Source: Actinomycetota bacterium
Lineage (GTDB): Bacteria > Actinomycetota > Actinomycetes > Actinomycetales > Dermatophilaceae
Assembly: GCA_020161845.1 (NCBI GenBank)
Contig: JAIUNK010000006.1
Location: forward strand, 62,001 to 126,000
Direction: 5' to 3'
DNA: 64,000 bases
Each line of letters starts with the position of its first letter. The stretch's first letter is position 1. Shown one piece after another: positions 43,513 to 52,388 of this stretch. Made by a program: the position numbers and the translations under genes. The notes beneath the pieces are model-generated. The model made no database searches and was not told the DNA's origin. It saw only the letters and a program-made list of their open reading frames with translations.

Positions 43513-44589
43513 ATGCCGAACCTTCAGCTCGCGTATTACGCCAACCTCGCGCTCTATGGCGCCATGGTGGTGCTCGCCATTGCGATGCTCGCCTTCGCGG
43601 TCTACGTCGCGTTCGCCGAGCGGCCCACCCGGCGCGGCGCGGCGGTCGCAGCGGCTCGCGCCGACGCCCCCGCGCTGGTGGGGGTGGGGGTCGGGGGCGG
43701 ATCGGGTCGCCCGGATCGTACGCCGGGGCTGGGGCGCCGCCTGGTGCCGACCGACGACCCCGCCACGTTCAGCGGCGGGGCCGACCCGGGCAAGCCGACG
43801 GCGCCGGGGAATCGCTCTGGCGCTCCGACCCGAGGCGCTAAGGCCGGGCAGCTGGGGATGACCCTGACCTGGCTCGCGGTGATGCTGCTCGTGGTCTCGG
43901 TCGTGGCGCGCGGCATCGCGGTGCGGCGGGTGCCGGTGGCCAACATGTTCGAGTTCGCCACCTTTGGGGCGATGCTGGCGCTGGGGCTCTATCTGGCCCT
44001 GGCGATGCGGCGGCCGCTGCGCTGGCTGGGGCTCTTCGTGGTCACCCCGGTGCTGCTCGTGCTGGGCCTGGCGCTGACCGTGTGGTATTCGCCGGCCGCC
44101 GAGCTGCTGCCCTCGTTGCAGAGCCTGTGGCTGGCCATTCACGTGCCGATCGCGACCCTGTCGGTGGCCATGTTCACCGTCGCGTTCAGCGTGCTGCTGC
44201 TGCAGCTGGCCCGCGAACGCCACGACGCCCGGGTGGCCGCCGGGGAGGCGAAGGCCAGCTTCCTGGACACCCTCCCGGGTGCCGCCACGCTGGACCGGAT
44301 CGCCTACGGCCTGCACATCGTCGCGTTCCCGCTGTGGACCTTCTCGCTGATCGCCGGCGCGATCTGGGCCCAGCAGGCGTGGGGGTCCTATTGGAACTGG
44401 GACCCCAAGGAGACCTGGACCTTCGTCATCTGGGTGATCTACGCGGCCTACCTGCACGCCCGCGCGACCAGCGGGTGGAGCCGCCGGACCGGCAACATCC
44501 TGGCCTGCGTCGGCTATCTCGCCATCGTGGTCAATTTCGCCGTCGTCAATGTGTATTTCGTTGGCCAACACTCCTATTCGGGACTGTGA
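43513..44589 (+). CDS. ccsB: Cytochrome c heme lyase CcsB/CcsA
   Basis: 358 residues with about eight membrane segments and the WWD heme-binding motif WGSYWNWDPKETWTF near the C-terminus; flanking heme-ligand His in LHIVAFPLW and YLHARATSGW. It moves heme outward and, with ResB, attaches it to apocytochrome c. ATG at 43513 (MPNLQLAYYANLALYG) is preferred to GTG at 43501. A ~60-residue Gly/Arg/Pro-rich loop after the first helix is longer than usual. Confidence 0.92.
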   Translation: MPNLQLAYYANLALYGAMVVLAIAMLAFAVYVAFAERPTRRGAAVAAARADAPALVGVGVGGGSGRPDRTPGLGRRLVPTDDPATFSGGADPGKPTAPGNRSGAPTRGAKAGQLGMTLTWLAVMLLVVSVVARGIAVRRVPVANMFEFATFGAMLALGLYLALAMRRPLRWLGLFVVTPVLLVLGLALTVWYSPAAELLPSLQSLWLAIHVPIATLSVAMFTVAFSVLLLQLARERHDARVAAGEAKASFLDTLPGAATLDRIAYGLHIVAFPLWTFSLIAGAIWAQQAWGSYWNWDPKETWTFVIWVIYAAYLHARATSGWSRRTGNILACVGYLAIVVNFAVVNVYFVGQHSYSGL

Positions 44590-44590
44590 C

Positions 44591-44935
44591 ATGTTCTCTG
44601 GTTTCGTTCGTTACACGATCCTGCGGCTGCTCGCCTTCTTCGTCTGTCTGTTGTTGCTCTCCCTCATCCCGTGGATGCGGGAGAACGTCCTGGTCCTGGT
44701 CCTGATCGCGGCGACGGTGTCCATGGTGATCTCGCTGGTCTTCCTCAACGGTCCGCGCGAGCAGCTCAGCGAGCAGCTCGCCGAGCGCATCGAGCACCGT
44801 CTGGAACACAAGCAGGCCGCCCACGACAAGCGTCATCCCGGCCAGCACCGGGCCGCTGACGAGCACATCGAGGACGCGGAGGCCGCCCAGTCGGGCCAGT
44901 CCGGCCAGGGCGCGGCGAACGAGCAATACCGCTGA
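44591..44935 (+). CDS. DUF4229 membrane protein (Rv0531-like)
   Basis: 114 residues: two adjacent hydrophobic segments (~8-25 and ~31-52) and a charged cytoplasmic tail (GPREQLSEQLAERIEHRLEHKQAAHDKRHPGQHRAADEH). It starts 1 bp after ccsB, as in M. tuberculosis, so it belongs to the cytochrome c operon and may assist it. Function unknown. Confidence 0.85.
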   Translation: MFSGFVRYTILRLLAFFVCLLLLSLIPWMRENVLVLVLIAATVSMVISLVFLNGPREQLSEQLAERIEHRLEHKQAAHDKRHPGQHRAADEHIEDAEAAQSGQSGQGAANEQYR

Positions 44936-44943
44936 GCCGTTGA

Positions 44944-44983
44944 CTGTGGCAAAGGGCGGTGCCGGCACCGCTCTTCGCCACAG
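44944..44983. repeat. 40-bp near-perfect palindrome
   Basis: The two 20-bp halves are complementary at 18 of 20 positions: outer CTGTGGC/GCCACAG, inner 16-bp perfect palindrome GCGGTGCCGGCACCGC. With no loop it would extrude as a cruciform or fold as a very long hairpin. It lies 9 bp after the DUF4229 gene and may be its terminator. Confidence 0.85.
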
Positions 44984-45081
44984 CTAAGGGGCCGAGCCTC
45001 GCGGCGGTGTGGGAGCGGTCGCCTGGCGGGGCTCGGCAGTTGTGGGGCGGCCGGCTCGGGCGGCCTCTAGGCTTGGCGCCT

Positions 45082-46191
45082 ATGAGCCTGTCGCCTGTCG
45101 CCGCCGAACACCTCCTGGACGGGATCCAAGCCGTCGACATCGCCACCACGCGGCTGCGGACGCGCGTGCTGACCAGGGCCGATGATGACCCGTCAGGCCG
45201 CCCGCTGGTGCTGGTGCACGGCAACGCCTCCAGCTCACTGTTCTGGCAGCGGCTGATGCTGGCCCTGCCGGGGAACCTGCGGCCGCTCGCGGTCGATCTG
45301 CGCGGCTTCGGCGAGAGCGAAGCGGCCCCGATCGACGCCACTCGCGGCCTGCGCGACCACGCGGACGACCTGATCGCGCTGCTGGACGCGCTGGGCCTGG
45401 ACCGGGCCGACCTGGTGGGCTGGTCGATGGGCGGTGGCGTGATCGCCCGGCTGGCGGCCGACTCGCCCGAGCGGGTCCGCAGCCTGACGCTGCAGGCGCC
45501 GATCGCGCCGTACGGGTTCGGCTGCACCATCGACGCGGCCGGCACGTTGGGCTATGCCGACGCGGCCGGGACTGGCGGCGGCGGGGCCAACCCGCGGCTC
45601 ATCGAACTCATCACGGCCGGTTCCGGCGAGGGGACCGGAACCCGCGCGGAGCCGGAGGCGGCCTCGCCGCGCGCGACGGTCCGGGGCTTCTACGTCGCCC
45701 CCCGCGACGAACCCTGGCCCGACGAGGATCTCTGGGTCGCCTCGGTGCTGACCACCCGCACCGGCCCCGACTTCTACCCCGGCGACGCGACGACCTCGCC
45801 GAACTGGCCCGGCTTCGGACCGGGGCCGCGCGGGGTGCTCAACTCGATGTCGCCGCTGTACTGCCGCTGGGACGACCTCGCCGATCTGCCGGCGTCGGTC
45901 ACCCGGCCACCCGTGCTGTGGGTCCGCGGCGAGGCCGACGCGATCGTCGGCGAGCCCTCCGGCCTGGACCTGGCCACCCTCGGCCAGCTCGGTTTCATTC
46001 CGGGCTGGCCCGGACTCGACGTACTGCCGCCGCAGCCGATGCTGTCGCAGACGCGGGCGGTGCTGCAGCGGTACGCCGTAGCGGGCGGGACCTATCGCGA
46101 GCTCGCCCTTCCCGGGGTGGGTCATTCGCCGCATCTGGAGGCGCAGGACCAGGTGCTGGAGGCGCTTCTCGCTCATCTCGCGGCGAGCTGA
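45082..46191 (+). CDS. Alpha/beta-fold hydrolase
   Basis: 369 residues: oxyanion strand VLVHGNASSSLFW, nucleophile elbow LVGWSMGGGVIARLAA (Ser in GWSMGG), acid near WVRGEADAIVG, and final His in LPGVGHSPHLEA. It is longer than typical esterases owing to a ~100-residue lid (GGGGANPRL to FYPGDATTSPN). Soluble, no signal peptide. -10 TAGGCT lies 8 nt before the ATG. Substrate unknown. Confidence 0.85.
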   Translation: MSLSPVAAEHLLDGIQAVDIATTRLRTRVLTRADDDPSGRPLVLVHGNASSSLFWQRLMLALPGNLRPLAVDLRGFGESEAAPIDATRGLRDHADDLIALLDALGLDRADLVGWSMGGGVIARLAADSPERVRSLTLQAPIAPYGFGCTIDAAGTLGYADAAGTGGGGANPRLIELITAGSGEGTGTRAEPEAASPRATVRGFYVAPRDEPWPDEDLWVASVLTTRTGPDFYPGDATTSPNWPGFGPGPRGVLNSMSPLYCRWDDLADLPASVTRPPVLWVRGEADAIVGEPSGLDLATLGQLGFIPGWPGLDVLPPQPMLSQTRAVLQRYAVAGGTYRELALPGVGHSPHLEAQDQVLEALLAHLAAS

Positions 46192-46244
46192 CCGTTCCGG
46201 CGCCAGCTCCCGCACCGCCTCGAGTGCGGCCTAGGCTCGGGGAT

Positions 46245-46934
46245 ATGCAAAGCAATCTCTTCGAGCAGGCCAACATGGAAGTGCAGACGAACCAGCGGTT
46301 CGCGCTGCAGAACAGCCAGATGCTGCGGGTGAGCCTCGGCCCCGACGTGCTGGCGGTCAAGGGTTCGATGGTCGCCTACCAGGGGCAGATCGAGTTCCAG
46401 CACGAGGGCGCCGGGTCGGTCGGCAAGCTGCTGAAGAAGATGATCGCCCAGGACGACGTACCGCTGATGCGGGTCCGCGGCCAGGGCGAGGTCTTCTTCG
46501 CGGCGGCGGGCGGCTACGTCTACCTCATGGACCTCGGCGGCGAGGGCATCTCGATCAACGGCCGCAACCTGCTGGCCTTCGACGCCGCGCTGGGCTGGGA
46601 CATCCACCGGGTGCAGGGCGCCGGGATGATGACCGGCGGGATGTTCAACACGGTGGTGCACGGCCAGGGCACGGTTGCGCTGGCCTCGGTGGGCAGGCCG
46701 GTGGTGCTGGACTGCGCGCAGCAACCGACGTACGTCGACATGAACTCCTGCGTGGGTTGGTCCGCCAACCTCGTTCCGCAGCTCGTCAACTCGATGAATG
46801 TCCGCAGCCTGCTGCGGGGCGGGACCGGGGAGGCCTACCAGTACGCGTTCCACGGGCCGGGCTTCGTGATCGTGCAGGCTTTCGAGTGGTCGCCGCCCTC
46901 GTCATCCGGCGGCGGGGGTGGCTTGTTCGGCTGA
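46245..46934 (+). CDS. AIM24 family protein
   Basis: 229 residues of the TRAP-like beta-barrel: QNSQMLRVSLGPDVLAVKGSMVAYQG, GQGEVFFAAAGGYVYLMDL, LLAFDAALGWDI and a Gly-rich FEWSPPSSSGGGGGLFG end. The family is named for a yeast mitochondrial protein; its bacterial role is unknown. -10 TAGGCT ends 7 nt before the ATG (leaderless). Confidence 0.85.
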   Translation: MQSNLFEQANMEVQTNQRFALQNSQMLRVSLGPDVLAVKGSMVAYQGQIEFQHEGAGSVGKLLKKMIAQDDVPLMRVRGQGEVFFAAAGGYVYLMDLGGEGISINGRNLLAFDAALGWDIHRVQGAGMMTGGMFNTVVHGQGTVALASVGRPVVLDCAQQPTYVDMNSCVGWSANLVPQLVNSMNVRSLLRGGTGEAYQYAFHGPGFVIVQAFEWSPPSSSGGGGGLFG

Positions 46935-47007
46935 CGGGCGGTTCCCCCTGCTGCGGGAGGCCACGACGAGATGCCGCGACAACACGGGGCCACCACGACC
47001 GCTCACG

Positions 47008-47045
47008 ACCTGCATGTTTAGCACCATGGTGCTATCGGGGCAGGT
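47008..47045. repeat. 38-bp interrupted palindrome
   Basis: Symmetric about 47026.5: outer ACCTGC/GCAGGT, 5-bp unmatched spacers, and a 16-bp perfect core TAGCACCATGGTGCTA. It lies in the 211-bp gap between the AIM24 and glycerate kinase genes, both of which end into this gap, so it could be a bidirectional terminator. Confidence 0.8.
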
Positions 47046-47060
47046 GACGAACGGTCGGCC

Positions 47061-47124
47061 TGTGGATATTGCACGGCCAAGCCGACGGCCCGACCCGCTG
47101 CGTCGAACCATCCCTGTGGATAAC
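47061..47124 (+). promoter_or_regulatory. Two TGTGGATA motifs with no gene behind them
   Basis: TGTGGATATT at 47061 and the full TGTGGATAAC at 47115, both in plus orientation, directly follow the palindrome at 47008. The same 10-mer precedes the two AbiEi-like genes elsewhere; here no such gene is present. The gap holds nothing else I can name. Confidence 0.45.
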
Positions 47125-47145
47125 TCCGGTCGGCCCAGCTCTGGA

Positions 47146-48267
47146 TCAGGCGCCGAAGCGGTCCCGGGCCGCCTGGGCGGCCAGTTCGCGCAGCAGCCGG
47201 TCCGCATCGCGCATGCAGACGGCCGGATCCGGCTCGATGTCGACCAGCTGGTAGATCGCATCGAGCCCGGTCTGCGCGATCTCCTCGGCGGACAGCAGCG
47301 CCCGCCCGCACAGCGCAATGACGGGCACCCCCGCGGCCTTCGCCGCCCGGGCCACGCCCGCCGGCGCCTTCCCCAGCAGGGTCTGCAGATCCAGGGCGCC
47401 CTCGCCGGTGACGACCAGGTCCGCGTCGGGCAGCAGCGCGGTGAAATCGCCGAGCTCCAGCATGACCTCGATGCCCGGTCGCATCTGCGCACCGAGCACG
47501 GCCATCGCCGCATAGCCCACCCCGCCGGCTGCGCCGGCCCCCGGCCGTTCGGTGTCGTCGCGGCCGGTGGCCCGGGTGACCTTGCTGGCGAAGTTCGTCA
47601 GCGCCGCCTCGAGTTCGGCCTGCATGGCGGTGTCGGCGCCCTTCTGTCGCGCGAAGATCGCCACCGTGCCGCGCTCGCCGAGCAGCGGATTGTTGACATC
47701 GCTGGCCAACGTCAGCGTCGTCTGCGCCAGCGCCGGATGCAGCGTGTGCAACGACAGCGCCGACAACCGGGCCAGCGCCGCACCGCCCGGGGGCAGGTCC
47801 TCCCCTTCGTCGTCGAGCAGCCGGGCCCCCAGCGCCTGCAGCATCCCGGCGCCCCCGTCGGTCGAGGCGCTGCCGCCGATGCCCAGCACGATGTCGCGCA
47901 CCCCCGCGTCGAGCGCCGCCACCATCACCTCGCCGACGCCGCGGCTGGAGGCACCCAGGGCGTCGCGACGATCGCCCGCGCGCACGATGCCGCAGGCGTC
48001 GGCCATCTCGATGACGGCCTGGTCACCGCGTACGGCGTACGAGGTCTCCACCGGCTCCCCGAACGGACCCGCCGCGGTCACCGGCACCCGATCGAACCCG
48101 CACGACTGCGCCGCGTCCAGCGTCCCATCCCCGCCGTCGGCGATCAGCGTGGCGCTGACCTGCAGATCCGGCGCCGCGGAGCGCATCCCGGCACTGATCG
48201 CTTCCAGCACCTGGGTGCCCGTGAGGGACCCCTTGAACTTGTCGCAGGCCACCAGGACGCGGGGCAT
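47146..48267 (-). CDS. Glycerate kinase
   Basis: 373 residues of the GarK/GlxK family: VLVACDKFKGSLTGTQVLEAI, LIADGGDGTLDA, GIGGSASTDGGAGMLQALGARLLD and DLVVTGEGALDLQTLLGKAPAGVA. It phosphorylates glycerate to 2-phosphoglycerate, feeding glycolysis. Single gene; 3' end faces the AIM24 gene. Confidence 0.92.
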   Translation of the reverse strand: MPRVLVACDKFKGSLTGTQVLEAISAGMRSAAPDLQVSATLIADGGDGTLDAAQSCGFDRVPVTAAGPFGEPVETSYAVRGDQAVIEMADACGIVRAGDRRDALGASSRGVGEVMVAALDAGVRDIVLGIGGSASTDGGAGMLQALGARLLDDEGEDLPPGGAALARLSALSLHTLHPALAQTTLTLASDVNNPLLGERGTVAIFARQKGADTAMQAELEAALTNFASKVTRATGRDDTERPGAGAAGGVGYAAMAVLGAQMRPGIEVMLELGDFTALLPDADLVVTGEGALDLQTLLGKAPAGVARAAKAAGVPVIALCGRALLSAEEIAQTGLDAIYQLVDIEPDPAVCMRDADRLLRELAAQAARDRFGA

Positions 48268-48355
48268 GGCTCTCCTTCGAAGGCGCGGTCGTGGGACGGT
48301 ACCGATTCTTCCGGCAACCGCGCCGCCGCCGGAAGACTTCGGTCGAAGTGCCCCC

Positions 48356-49246
48356 TCAGCCGAACAACGGCTGCGGCAAGACCGCCATCCCCAGCCCGGT
48401 GAGCAGGCCGTAGACCAGCGTCAAGCGGCCGGTCTGCGCCAGGACCGGGATCAGGTCGGAACCCTTGGCCCCCCGGCGGGTCGTCAGGATCGGCGGCACG
48501 GCGAGCACGAAGGCCAGCACCCCGGCCAGGGCGCCGCGGTGGAAGAGCCCGGCGACGACGGTCGCGACCAGGGCGGCACCGACGTAGATGTAGTACGTGC
48601 CTCGGGCCGCCTTGTCGCCCAGCCACACCGCGAACGTCTTCTTCCCCACGGCCCAGTCGCCGGGGATGTCGCGGATGTTGTTGATCATCAGAATTGCGCA
48701 GGACAGGAAGCCCACCCCGATCGCGGCGAACCACGCGCCGCCGGTCAGCCGCAGGGCCTGGGTGAACTGCGTGCCGAGCACGGCGACGAGCCCGAAGAAG
48801 ACGAACACGAACAGCTCGCCGAGGCCCTGGTAGCCATAGGGCTTCTTCCCGCCCGTGTAGAACCACGCCGCCGCGATCGCCGCGGCCCCCAGGACGAGGA
48901 TCCAAAACGTGTTCGCCAGCGCCGCCAGACCCAGCCCGCACATCCCGGCGAAGGCGAAGCAGACGTACGCCGCAGCCTTCACGTCCGCGGGTTTGGCCAG
49001 CCCCTGGCCGACGAGCCGCACCGGACCCACGCGGCGTTCGTCGGTGCCGCGCACCCCGTCGGAGTAGTCGTTGGCGTAGTTCGCGCCGACCTGCAGGGCC
49101 AGGGCCACGAGCAACGCAAGAAGCGCCGCCGCAGCGGAGGCCTGGCCGGCCGCGAAGGCGGCGCCGGTGCCGATCACCACCGGTGCGACCGCGGCGGGCA
49201 GGGTGCGAGGGCGGGCCCCCTCGATCCATTCATTCAGTGTGGCCAT
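48356..49246 (-). CDS. menA: 1,4-dihydroxy-2-naphthoate octaprenyltransferase
   Basis: 296 residues of the UbiA membrane prenyltransferase family with about nine helices; first Asp-rich motif NYANDYSDGVRGTD and second motif INNIRDIPGDWAVGKKT. It attaches the polyprenyl tail to DHNA in menaquinone synthesis. ATG at 49246 shares one base with the upstream gene's stop. Confidence 0.94.
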   Translation of the reverse strand: MATLNEWIEGARPRTLPAAVAPVVIGTGAAFAAGQASAAAALLALLVALALQVGANYANDYSDGVRGTDERRVGPVRLVGQGLAKPADVKAAAYVCFAFAGMCGLGLAALANTFWILVLGAAAIAAAWFYTGGKKPYGYQGLGELFVFVFFGLVAVLGTQFTQALRLTGGAWFAAIGVGFLSCAILMINNIRDIPGDWAVGKKTFAVWLGDKAARGTYYIYVGAALVATVVAGLFHRGALAGVLAFVLAVPPILTTRRGAKGSDLIPVLAQTGRLTLVYGLLTGLGMAVLPQPLFG

Positions 49247-49563
49247 CAAAGATTCTTCAGGAAGTCGGGATCGTCATCGGGTCCGCGCGGGCCGCGCGGC
49301 CGGTCCTGCGGTCCGGGGCGCCCGAACAGGCCGCCCGCGCCACCGTCGGGGGCGGGACCGATTCGCGGGAATCGGGCCGGACCACCGTGCGGGCGGCCGG
49401 CCAGGAACCAGGCGATTCCACCGGCGGGAGTGAAGAGCAGGACGATCACCACCCAGGCGAGCTTGGGCAGATTGCGCACGCGGTCGTCCTCGGTCTGGAT
49501 GCAGTCGACGACCGCATAGACCGTGAAGGCCAACAAGGCCAGCGGCACGATCACCCGGAGCAC
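49246..49563 (-). CDS. PLDc_N domain two-helix membrane protein
   Basis: 105 residues: two hydrophobic segments (~3-20; ~33-56, LAWVVIVLLFTPAGGIAWFLAG) typical of the PLD-nuclease N-terminal domain found alone in many actinobacteria, then a Pro/Gly/Asp-rich cytoplasmic tail. GTG start overlaps the menE 3' end; its stop touches menA. It may help membrane placement of Men enzymes; function unknown. Confidence 0.78.
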   Translation of the reverse strand: MLRVIVPLALLAFTVYAVVDCIQTEDDRVRNLPKLAWVVIVLLFTPAGGIAWFLAGRPHGGPARFPRIGPAPDGGAGGLFGRPGPQDRPRGPRGPDDDPDFLKNL

Positions 49564-50906
49564 GGGAAGGTCCTCTTCGCTCGTTCTGGACGGTGGGTCG
49601 GACCCATTCTGTCAAGGTCGGGGCCGAATGTCGTTCGCACCGCCGTACGGTCGGGTTTGCCGATGCCCAGCAGCGGCAGCTGGGGCAGTACGGCGAGGCG
49701 GCGGGGGAGGGCGTACGCCGGCAGGAGCGGGCGCATCAGCTCCCGGATCCCCTCGAGATCCGGCGGGTCGTCGGCCTGTGAGTCGGCGGTCGGGGCGGCC
49801 AGGGCGAGCGCGACGACCTGGCCCCAGTCGGGGTCGGACACCCCGACGGCGACGGCGTCCCAGTCGGTGAGGACCGCGCGGGCCGCCTCCTCGACCAGCC
49901 GCGGCAGCACCTTCAGGCCGCCGGTGACGATGACGTCGTCGACCCGGCCCAGCACGACGAGGCGGCCGCGATCGAGGCGGCCGAGATCGTCGGTACGGAA
50001 CACGCGCTGCCCTATACCGACGATGCGCCCGAATGCGGCGGCGGTGCGCGTCGCATCCCCCAGGTAGCCGGACGCCAGCATCGTGCCGCCCAGCACGATC
50101 CGGCCCACTCCGGCCTCGTCGGGATCCTCGATGGCCACGTCAGCGCAGGCCAGCGGCCGGCCGTCGTAGACGCACCCTCCAGCGGTCTCGCTGGACCCGT
50201 AGCTGGTGACCACCCGCACGCCCGCCGCGCGGGCGCGGGCGAGCAGATCGGCCGGGCAGGCGGCCCCGCCGACCAGGACGGCGCCGAACGCCCTCAGCCG
50301 TGCCGTGGCCTCCTCCTCGCGCAGCAGGCGGGCGAGTTGGGTGGGGACCAGAGAGACGTACGCGGGGCGCGCCGGGGCCGGGGCACCCGTCGAGGGCGTC
50401 GAGGTGGTGGTGCCGGCGGTCGGGCCGAGGAGTTCGTCTGCCGCGGCCGCGAAGACCTCGGGGCGGAACGGGCCGTCCGGAAGCACCGCCACCTCGGTGT
50501 CCCATGCGCTCGCCCGCAGCAGCACCTGCAGACCCGCGATGTGGTGGGCCGGCAGGGCGAGCAGCCAGTCGCCCACCCCGCCGAGGCGCTGCGCGGTGGC
50601 GGCGGCGCTGGCCGCGAGGGCGGCTGAGCCGAGCAGCGCAAGTTTGGGAGCCCCGGTCGACCCCGAGGTGCCGATGGCGACGGCCAGATCGTCGGGAAGG
50701 TCGGCGGCCTCGTACGGGGGCAGGTCGGGCGCCCCGCCGCCCGCGGCGTACGACGCCCCGCCGCCCGCGGCGTACGACGCCCCGCCGGCCGAGGCGTACG
50801 GCGCCACCGCCGGACCCGACCCGTCGAGGGCGGCCCGCAGCGCCGGCAGCACCTGCCGGCAGGCCGGCCCGGGCGGCACGGCGAGGGGGATCAGGCGGCG
50901 GGTCAC
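49551..50906 (-). CDS. menE: o-Succinylbenzoate-CoA ligase
   Basis: 451 residues of ANL adenylating enzyme: A3 motif AVAIGTSGSTGAPKLALL, HHIAG, A5 SYGSSETAGGCVYDG, A7 FRTDDLGRLD, A8 GRVDDVIVTGGLKV and A10 Lys in PLLGIGKPDRTA. It activates OSB to OSB-CoA. GTG start. N-terminal region is shortened and carries an in-frame repeat (ASYAAGGG) coded by 24-bp tandem units at about 50731-50800. First gene of menE-PLDc_N-menA. Confidence 0.92.
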   Translation of the reverse strand: MTRRLIPLAVPPGPACRQVLPALRAALDGSGPAVAPYASAGGASYAAGGGASYAAGGGAPDLPPYEAADLPDDLAVAIGTSGSTGAPKLALLGSAALAASAAATAQRLGGVGDWLLALPAHHIAGLQVLLRASAWDTEVAVLPDGPFRPEVFAAAADELLGPTAGTTTSTPSTGAPAPARPAYVSLVPTQLARLLREEEATARLRAFGAVLVGGAACPADLLARARAAGVRVVTSYGSSETAGGCVYDGRPLACADVAIEDPDEAGVGRIVLGGTMLASGYLGDATRTAAAFGRIVGIGQRVFRTDDLGRLDRGRLVVLGRVDDVIVTGGLKVLPRLVEEAARAVLTDWDAVAVGVSDPDWGQVVALALAAPTADSQADDPPDLEGIRELMRPLLPAYALPRRLAVLPQLPLLGIGKPDRTAVRTTFGPDLDRMGPTHRPERAKRTFPCSG

Positions 50907-50978
50907 GCGTTCACCCTAGAGCGCCCCGGCGCACCCCCCATCGCACGTGACCTCGGTCCCGGCCGCAAGAATGGCCGC

Positions 50979-51734
50979 ATGACCAGTCGAGGCAGAGCAG
51001 TGGTGACCGGCGCGAGCAGCGGGATCGGGCGGGCGACCGCGCGGCGGTTGGCGCGGGACGGTTTCGAGGTCCTCGCCGCGGCGCGGCGGGTGGACCGGCT
51101 GGAGGAGCTGGCGGCCGAGACCGGCTGTCGGACCGTCCAGTGCGATGTCACCGACCCGGCCGACGTGGCGCGGTTGGCACAGGCAGCGGGGGATTCGGTG
51201 ACCTTGCTGGTCAACAACGCCGGCGGGGCGTTGGGCACCGACCGGATCGAGGCCGCCGACCTGGACCGCTTCCGGACGATGTTCGAGACCAACGTGCTCG
51301 GCACGGTGGCCGTCACCAAGGCGCTGCTGCCGGCGCTGATCGCCTCCGGTGCCGGCACGATCATCACGATCACGAGCATCGCGGGGCAGATCGCCTACGA
51401 GGGCGGGGGCGGCTACAACGCGGCGAAGTTCGCCGAGGTGGCGATCAACGACGCGCTGCGGTTGGAGCTGAACGGCAAGCCGGTGCGGGTCTGCGACATC
51501 GCTCCTGGGCTGGTGGAGTCGGACGAGTTCGCGCTGGTGCGCTTCGATGGCGATGCGGAGCGGGCCAAGAAGGTCTACGAGGGCGTGGATCGCCCGCTGA
51601 CCCAGGACGACATCGCCGAGTGCGTCGCCTGGGTGGCCGAGCTGCCGCACCACGTCAACATCGACAAGCTGACGGTGAAGCCGGTCGCCCAGGCGGCGCC
51701 GTACAAGATGCACCGCGGTCCGATCTACGGCTGA
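50979..51734 (+). CDS. Short-chain dehydrogenase/reductase (YdfG-like)
   Basis: 251 residues of classical SDR: TGASSGIGRATARRLA (NADP loop), LVNNAGGALG, catalytic Ser in ITSIAGQIAYEG, Y-x3-K in GGYNAAKFAE, and YdfG-type C-terminus (HHVNIDKLTVKPVAQ). It probably reduces or oxidises 3-hydroxy acids such as L-allo-threonine or 3-hydroxypropionate-type substrates. Divergent from menE. Confidence 0.87.
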   Translation: MTSRGRAVVTGASSGIGRATARRLARDGFEVLAAARRVDRLEELAAETGCRTVQCDVTDPADVARLAQAAGDSVTLLVNNAGGALGTDRIEAADLDRFRTMFETNVLGTVAVTKALLPALIASGAGTIITITSIAGQIAYEGGGGYNAAKFAEVAINDALRLELNGKPVRVCDIAPGLVESDEFALVRFDGDAERAKKVYEGVDRPLTQDDIAECVAWVAELPHHVNIDKLTVKPVAQAAPYKMHRGPIYG

Positions 51735-51920
51735 CGACGTCCCCGTCGAGGATCCACACCCCCGGTGACGGGCGGTGTCGGGCTTCGACGTGCGGGCGCG
51801 ACCGACGGCGGGGACGCATGCGGGGGTGACCGTCGGCGGGGACGCGCCGCGCCTGCGTCGGCGTCTGCGGACCGGAAATGCGATGGACCTCGCCGCGGGG
51901 GTCGTGGTGGGCTGGACGGC

Positions 51921-52388
51921 ATGACCCCGACCCCGACCTCGACTCCTGGACTGCGGGCCGCGCTGCGCGCCGAGTTGACCGCCGCGATGAAGCGCCGCGA
52001 CCGCCCGGCCATGGCGGCTTGCCGCAGCGCGCTCGGGGCGATCGACAACGCCGAGGCCGTCGGCATCGCCGCGCCCCGCGCCGGGGCCATCGAGAGTTCC
52101 GCAGTCGGGGTGGGCGCGGCCGAGGCCCAGCGCCGGGAGCTCAGCGAGCACGACGTACGGGCGATCGTCGACGCCGAGGTGGCCGAGCGCCGCGCCGCTG
52201 CGGCCGAACTGCCGCCTTCGGTCGCGGCCCGTGCCGCTGACCTGCGCGCGGAGGCCGACGTGTTGGCGACCCTGCTCGTGGGCTCGCCAACCGAGGAGAC
52301 CGCCGGCGACGAGATGGCGGGGGAAGGCTCCAGACGGCCCCCCTGGCGCGTGGGCCACCGTCAGTCGCCGCCAGCAGCGATGCGCTGA
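51921..52388 (+). CDS. GatB/YqeY-domain protein
   Basis: 155 residues: LRAALRAELTAAMKRRDRPAMAACRSALGAIDNAEAV is the GatB/YqeY helical start, followed by YqeY-type EHDVRAIVDAEVAERRAAAAELP. The domain resembles the tRNA-binding tail of the Glu-tRNA(Gln) amidotransferase. The C-terminal ~20 residues (EGSRRPPWRVGHRQSPPAAMR) look unlike the family, and the last 28 bp overlap the convergent abiEii gene, so the natural end may have been replaced. Confidence 0.78.
   Translation: MTPTPTSTPGLRAALRAELTAAMKRRDRPAMAACRSALGAIDNAEAVGIAAPRAGAIESSAVGVGAAEAQRRELSEHDVRAIVDAEVAERRAAAAELPPSVAARAADLRAEADVLATLLVGSPTEETAGDEMAGEGSRRPPWRVGHRQSPPAAMR

Noticed and set aside
50731..50800. 24-bp repeats in menE as a mobile or regulatory element
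   Set aside because: They are in frame and simply encode a flexible Gly/Ala linker in a poorly conserved region.
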